Shown here in pieces: positions 43,994 to 47,051 of a stretch of 47,051 bases of DNA. The DNA is taken from contig JAPZAV010000132.1 of the NCBI GenBank assembly GCA_027460465.1, forward strand, positions 1-47,051. Reading direction: 5' to 3'. The notes beneath the pieces were generated by a model, which was given only the letters and a program-made list of their open reading frames with translations, did not search any database and had not been told where the DNA came from. Source of the stretch: Candidatus Methanoperedens sp. Its GTDB lineage: Archaea > Halobacteriota > Methanosarcinia > Methanosarcinales > Methanoperedenaceae. Made by a program: the position numbers and the translations under genes. Position 1 is the first letter of the stretch. Each line of letters opens with the position of its first letter.

Positions 43994-46000
43994 TCATAGC
44001 AGCTGGAAATATCCTATCAGTCTCATGGCGATCCCGCCTATGAATATCGCAAGTATTATTGTGAAGAACATGATGCTCAGAGCTCTCCTCCATCCCAGTT
44101 CTCTGCCCAGGACAGCGATTGTGGCAATGCACGGGATATAGATCGTGTTCACAAGTGCATAAACCACCAGTTGAGCAGGGTTCATAAACAGCAGCAGATT
44201 CGAAGCACCTCCTCCATACTGTACGACTGCAAAGGTGACAAGCAGCTGGAGCGCGAGTTCTTTTCTGAGCACTGCGAATATGAGCGTCAGACCTGCAACA
44301 GCAGGAAGCCCGAGCCATCCTTCCACCACGGGCGATAATGGCGCTGAAAGCTTCCAGAGATAGCCTGTCTCATAAAGCACACCCAGCACCATGGATCCAG
44401 CAAGCACTATTGGAAATGCCACGAACACGAAGTTCTTGAATCTGTACCATGTCTTCTTGAAGATACTGGATAAGAGCGGTACCCTGAACGGGAACATTTC
44501 CATGACAAGACCTGAAGAACTGCCTGGCATGACTCTGTTGAGTCCCACACCCACAAAGAATACAAGCACCAGAACGACGATGTATATTGCAACTGCAGGC
44601 TTCCATCCAACGAATAAAGAGACCGCTCCCAGAATGACAGCTGTCCTCGCACTGCATGGAATAAGTGTTATCAGTGTGCTTGCTATGGTCCTCTCTCTCA
44701 TTGTGGTCAGGACGCGGGTTCCGATTATTGCAGGTACATTGCATCCTGCACCTGCCACAAGTGGTATTATTGCCCTTCCATGCAGTCCGAACCTGTGCAT
44801 CAACCTGTCAGTTAAAAAAGCCACAGAGTTAAGGTAGCCTGTATCTTCAAGAAAAGCGAGCATGAAATAGAACGTGAGCACATACGGTATCCCCACAGCA
44901 AGCGCTGCAAGAATCCCGGCATCAAAACCCCATATCAGCGTCCTGCCTGCAATCCCCTCGCCGAAAACAAAGAATATGGAACCGTCTATTACAGGCGATA
45001 TGTACGATCCCCAGAGACTGCTGAATAAAGTTGAAAGCAAGTCCCCGCCGTAAAAAAGAAAAGCGAAAATGACTCCGAGGATACCTATAAGTATTGGTAT
45101 TCCGGTGAAAGGTGAGGTGGTGTAAGCCCATAGCCTGTCCGAGGCTACAGGTACCACATCGCCCTGCACTTCAGAAGCTATGGAACCGGCAAGTCCGTGC
45201 CTTTCGCGCGCGATCCTGAGAGGTGTTTTTTCATTGTGCTTTTTTTCTATCTCACTGCTTATCTTTCTTGCCTGTTCAAGAATGAGTTTTCCGTCCGCAT
45301 GTTTATCCACAAGTTCGATGAACTCGGAATCTTCTTCAAGCAGCAATATTGCAAGAGCCCTTGGATTGATCCCGAAATCGTAAGATGAAAGCAGGGATTC
45401 AAGTTTTCTTATGCTGACCTCGATATCCCCGCCGTAGGAGAGATCGTATTTGATTTCGGTCTTATTTCTCGCTACATCCACTGCTGACTGCACGAGCTCA
45501 TCAAGACCATGTCCTGTTGTGGCTATTGTCTTTACCACGGGAACGCCAAGGAGCCCGGACATTTTCTCTGCATCTATTATGATGTTCCTTTTTTCTGCCT
45601 CATCCACCAGGTTCAGAGCCACCACTGCAGGAATGCCCAGGTCGAGGAACTGCAGCGTCATATAGAGGTTCCTGGCAAGGTTCGTGGCATCCAGTATCAT
45701 TATCGCCACATCGGGTCTGCAGTCAAGTATAGCCCTGCGCGCAACCCACTGGTCTTCTGATACAGCACCGAGTGCATAGCTGCCCGGAAGATCAATGATC
45801 CCTATGCGCAGATCTTTAAAAGTCGTTGTCGCCAGGTTCAGTTCAACGGTCTTGCCAGGATAGTTGGCAGTGACCACGCCCATGCCAGTGAGCCTGTTGA
45901 ATATGCTGGATTTTCCGACGTTCGGGTTGCCTGCCAGCGCAAATACGAAATCCGTGCTGCCCTTTATTTCTTTCAGGGCACCGTGGCATGACAGCGTCAT
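43994..46000 (-). CDS. feoB: ferrous iron transporter FeoB
   Basis: A 668-residue protein starting MTLSCHGALKEIKG at 46000 and overlapping the regulator gene by four bases. The N-terminal G domain has G1 GNPNVGKSS, G3 DLPGSYAL and G4 NLVD, then the helical GDI-like domain (about 170-270). The C-terminal membrane part has about ten helices with gate motifs (AGCNVPAIIGTRV, PCSARTAVILGA). It imports Fe(II), powered or gated by GTP. No FeoA gene of its own is present; the upstream regulator carries a FeoA-like domain. Confidence 0.92.
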   Translation of the reverse strand: MTLSCHGALKEIKGSTDFVFALAGNPNVGKSSIFNRLTGMGVVTANYPGKTVELNLATTTFKDLRIGIIDLPGSYALGAVSEDQWVARRAILDCRPDVAIMILDATNLARNLYMTLQFLDLGIPAVVALNLVDEAEKRNIIIDAEKMSGLLGVPVVKTIATTGHGLDELVQSAVDVARNKTEIKYDLSYGGDIEVSIRKLESLLSSYDFGINPRALAILLLEEDSEFIELVDKHADGKLILEQARKISSEIEKKHNEKTPLRIARERHGLAGSIASEVQGDVVPVASDRLWAYTTSPFTGIPILIGILGVIFAFLFYGGDLLSTLFSSLWGSYISPVIDGSIFFVFGEGIAGRTLIWGFDAGILAALAVGIPYVLTFYFMLAFLEDTGYLNSVAFLTDRLMHRFGLHGRAIIPLVAGAGCNVPAIIGTRVLTTMRERTIASTLITLIPCSARTAVILGAVSLFVGWKPAVAIYIVVLVLVFFVGVGLNRVMPGSSSGLVMEMFPFRVPLLSSIFKKTWYRFKNFVFVAFPIVLAGSMVLGVLYETGYLWKLSAPLSPVVEGWLGLPAVAGLTLIFAVLRKELALQLLVTFAVVQYGGGASNLLLFMNPAQLVVYALVNTIYIPCIATIAVLGRELGWRRALSIMFFTIILAIFIGGIAMRLIGYFQLL

Positions 46001-46647
46001 TTCACCTTGATCTTTGATGCTACCTCTCTTCCCAGCGCATATCTTGAGCCTGAAACGCACACGATCAGAGGACCTCCGAACGGTGCTACCTCTTCAACTT
46101 TAACGCAGACATCAGGGATCAGGCCGAGCGAAGCAAGGTACTGGAGCATCTTTGGATCTTCTTCAAACACGCTTACGATGATCCCTCTATCTCTCGGTCT
46201 TAACTCTGATAACAGCTTTACCCGTTCTTTCACCAGTATTCCGTCTTTATCAGGGATAGGATGACCATGCGGACAGGTCTTGGGATTTCCAAGGCTTGTT
46301 GCAATGCGGTCTTCCATCTCCTGGCTTATCGCATGCTCAAGCCTGCATGCCTCGTCATGCACCTCATCCCATTTGAAACCCAGGACATCTGTGAGCAGCC
46401 GCTCTGAGAGGCGGTGTCTCCGGATGACTTTCTTGGCGATTTTTTTTCCATCCTCTGTAAGGCACACCCCTTTTTCCGTATGGGAGACAAGATCCCTGCC
46501 TGCAAGTTTTTTTATCATCTCTGATACCGATGGTGCAGAGAGTCTCAGATGTTCTGCCAGACGCGATGTGCTCACTGGATGCTGCTCCTGCTGCAGCTTA
46601 TATATTGATTCGAGGTATTCCTCGATCCTGGGAGTATCAGCTTCCAT
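45997..46647 (-). CDS. DtxR/MntR-family metal regulator with FeoA-like domain
   Basis: A 216-residue repressor. The winged helix is at about 1-65 (STSRLAEHLRLSAPSVSEMI). A dimer/metal domain follows (RRHRLSERLLTDVLGFKWDEVHDEACRLEHAIS) with the typical Cys, Glu and His ligands, and a C-terminal SH3/FeoA domain (RDRGIIVSVFEEDPKMLQYL) ends it. It probably represses the FTR1-feoB operon when iron or manganese is high. It overlaps the permease gene by 11 bases upstream and feoB by four bases downstream. Confidence 0.9.
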   Translation of the reverse strand: MEADTPRIEEYLESIYKLQQEQHPVSTSRLAEHLRLSAPSVSEMIKKLAGRDLVSHTEKGVCLTEDGKKIAKKVIRRHRLSERLLTDVLGFKWDEVHDEACRLEHAISQEMEDRIATSLGNPKTCPHGHPIPDKDGILVKERVKLLSELRPRDRGIIVSVFEEDPKMLQYLASLGLIPDVCVKVEEVAPFGGPLIVCVSGSRYALGREVASKIKVK

Positions 46648-47051
46648 GTCCGGTCACCGCCATTGCTTCCTCTTTTTCCGGCATCCTGTAAGTTCTCAGC
46701 ACGAACAGTCCGATGATTGCCCAGTAGACGATATATGCGATCACTTCTGTCAGAGAAGGATTCGCATTATACCCTATGAGGGATTTCAGGCTGCTTCCTA
46801 CAAGCCCATTTTCATGAAGCAGAGGATATGTGCCATCCGGGTTCACCTGCGGATTGATGTTCCATACTTCCTCGATCACTCCCGGTATGATGCCTGCCTC
46901 ATTTAGTTCATGGACTCCCACTGCTACCAGGCCTGCTGAGAACAGAATCAGCAGGACGCTCGTGTATTTGAAGAACTTGCTCAGGTCAAGCCTGTACATC
47001 CCTTTGAACATGACCATAGAAAGTATCACAACTGTTATGACACCTGCAATA
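46637..47051 (-). CDS. FTR1-type iron permease, C-terminal part
   Basis: The frame is open to the window edge, so the N-terminal part with the REXXE iron-binding motifs is missing. The visible 138 residues hold three or four membrane helices (AGVITVVILSMVMF, YTSVLLILFSAGLVAVGVHE, VIAYIVYWAIIGLFVLRTY). The YRLDLSKFFKYTSVLL segment and loop before EVWNINPQ recall EfeU/FTR1. It would import iron. It precedes the DtxR-type gene and feoB, forming an iron uptake operon. Confidence 0.75.
   Translation of the reverse strand, partial: IAGVITVVILSMVMFKGMYRLDLSKFFKYTSVLLILFSAGLVAVGVHELNEAGIIPGVIEEVWNINPQVNPDGTYPLLHENGLVGSSLKSLIGYNANPSLTEVIAYIVYWAIIGLFVLRTYRMPEKEEAMAVTGHGS

Overview
The window reads as chromosomal DNA of a methanogen-related archaeon, most plausibly of the Methanosarcinales / Methanoperedens (ANME-2d) type. 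It carries mer (methylene-tetrahydromethanopterin reductase) beside an FpoF-type F420H2 oxidoreductase subunit, archaeal-type enzymes (CTP-dependent riboflavin kinase fused to a winged helix, NadM, ApgM, archaeal ProS, DtdA, Hel308, CDC48/VAT, presenilin-type protease, NikR), TATA-box promoters and several leaderless-looking starts. The taxon is inferred from gene content only. I see no rRNA, tRNA, transposase or CRISPR array.

Layout. 1-8.1 kb is loose accessory DNA: two PIN toxin/antitoxin modules (one with a 49-aa antitoxin candidate), a bacterial-looking FAD oxidoreductase plus CoA-binding protein pair, an unknown membrane/soluble ORF pair, a flavodoxin, an HTH regulator, three copies of a degenerate intergenic repeat and several gene remnants. 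7.9-13.6 kb (minus) holds a zinc ribbon, a deleted M29-type aminopeptidase, a LeuC/HacA dehydratase, a presenilin-type protease and a MASE3 histidine kinase with its response regulator. 13.7-17.5 kb has pheA, rbkR-ribB with a candidate operator, a second copy of the HTH regulator family, and ilvE. 18-21.3 kb has two tiny proteins and the minus-strand mer-fpoF-nadM run. 22-25.7 kb has fdhD-mobB, nicotinate phosphoribosyltransferase, a phosphoribosyltransferase and a HIT protein.

25.9-29.0 kb is the least explained part. It has two tandem paralogous helical proteins with internal repeats, then a SatD-family protein with a C-terminal HTH, a DUF3307-like membrane partner and a small unknown protein. 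A TATA-centred inverted repeat lies in front of the SatD gene. 29.0-31.0 kb encodes envelope proteins. 31.0-36.8 kb (minus) is a core cluster: cdc48, a PRC-barrel protein, dtdA, ftsZ, queE. 36.9-43.9 kb has apgM, a small unknown, proS, nikR, uppS and hel308. 44.0-47.05 kb is an iron uptake operon (FTR1-type permease, DtxR/MntR regulator, feoB) cut by the window end.

The strongest leads are the repeat-protein/SatD region with its operator, the rbkR operator, the broken aminopeptidase, MobB without a standard P-loop, the DUF4349 and transglutaminase-like ORFs separated by one in-frame TGA, and the PRC-barrel protein two genes from ftsZ. Start codons were chosen from Shine-Dalgarno spacing, overlaps and remembered family lengths. 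Family names come from recognising motifs by eye; no search was run.
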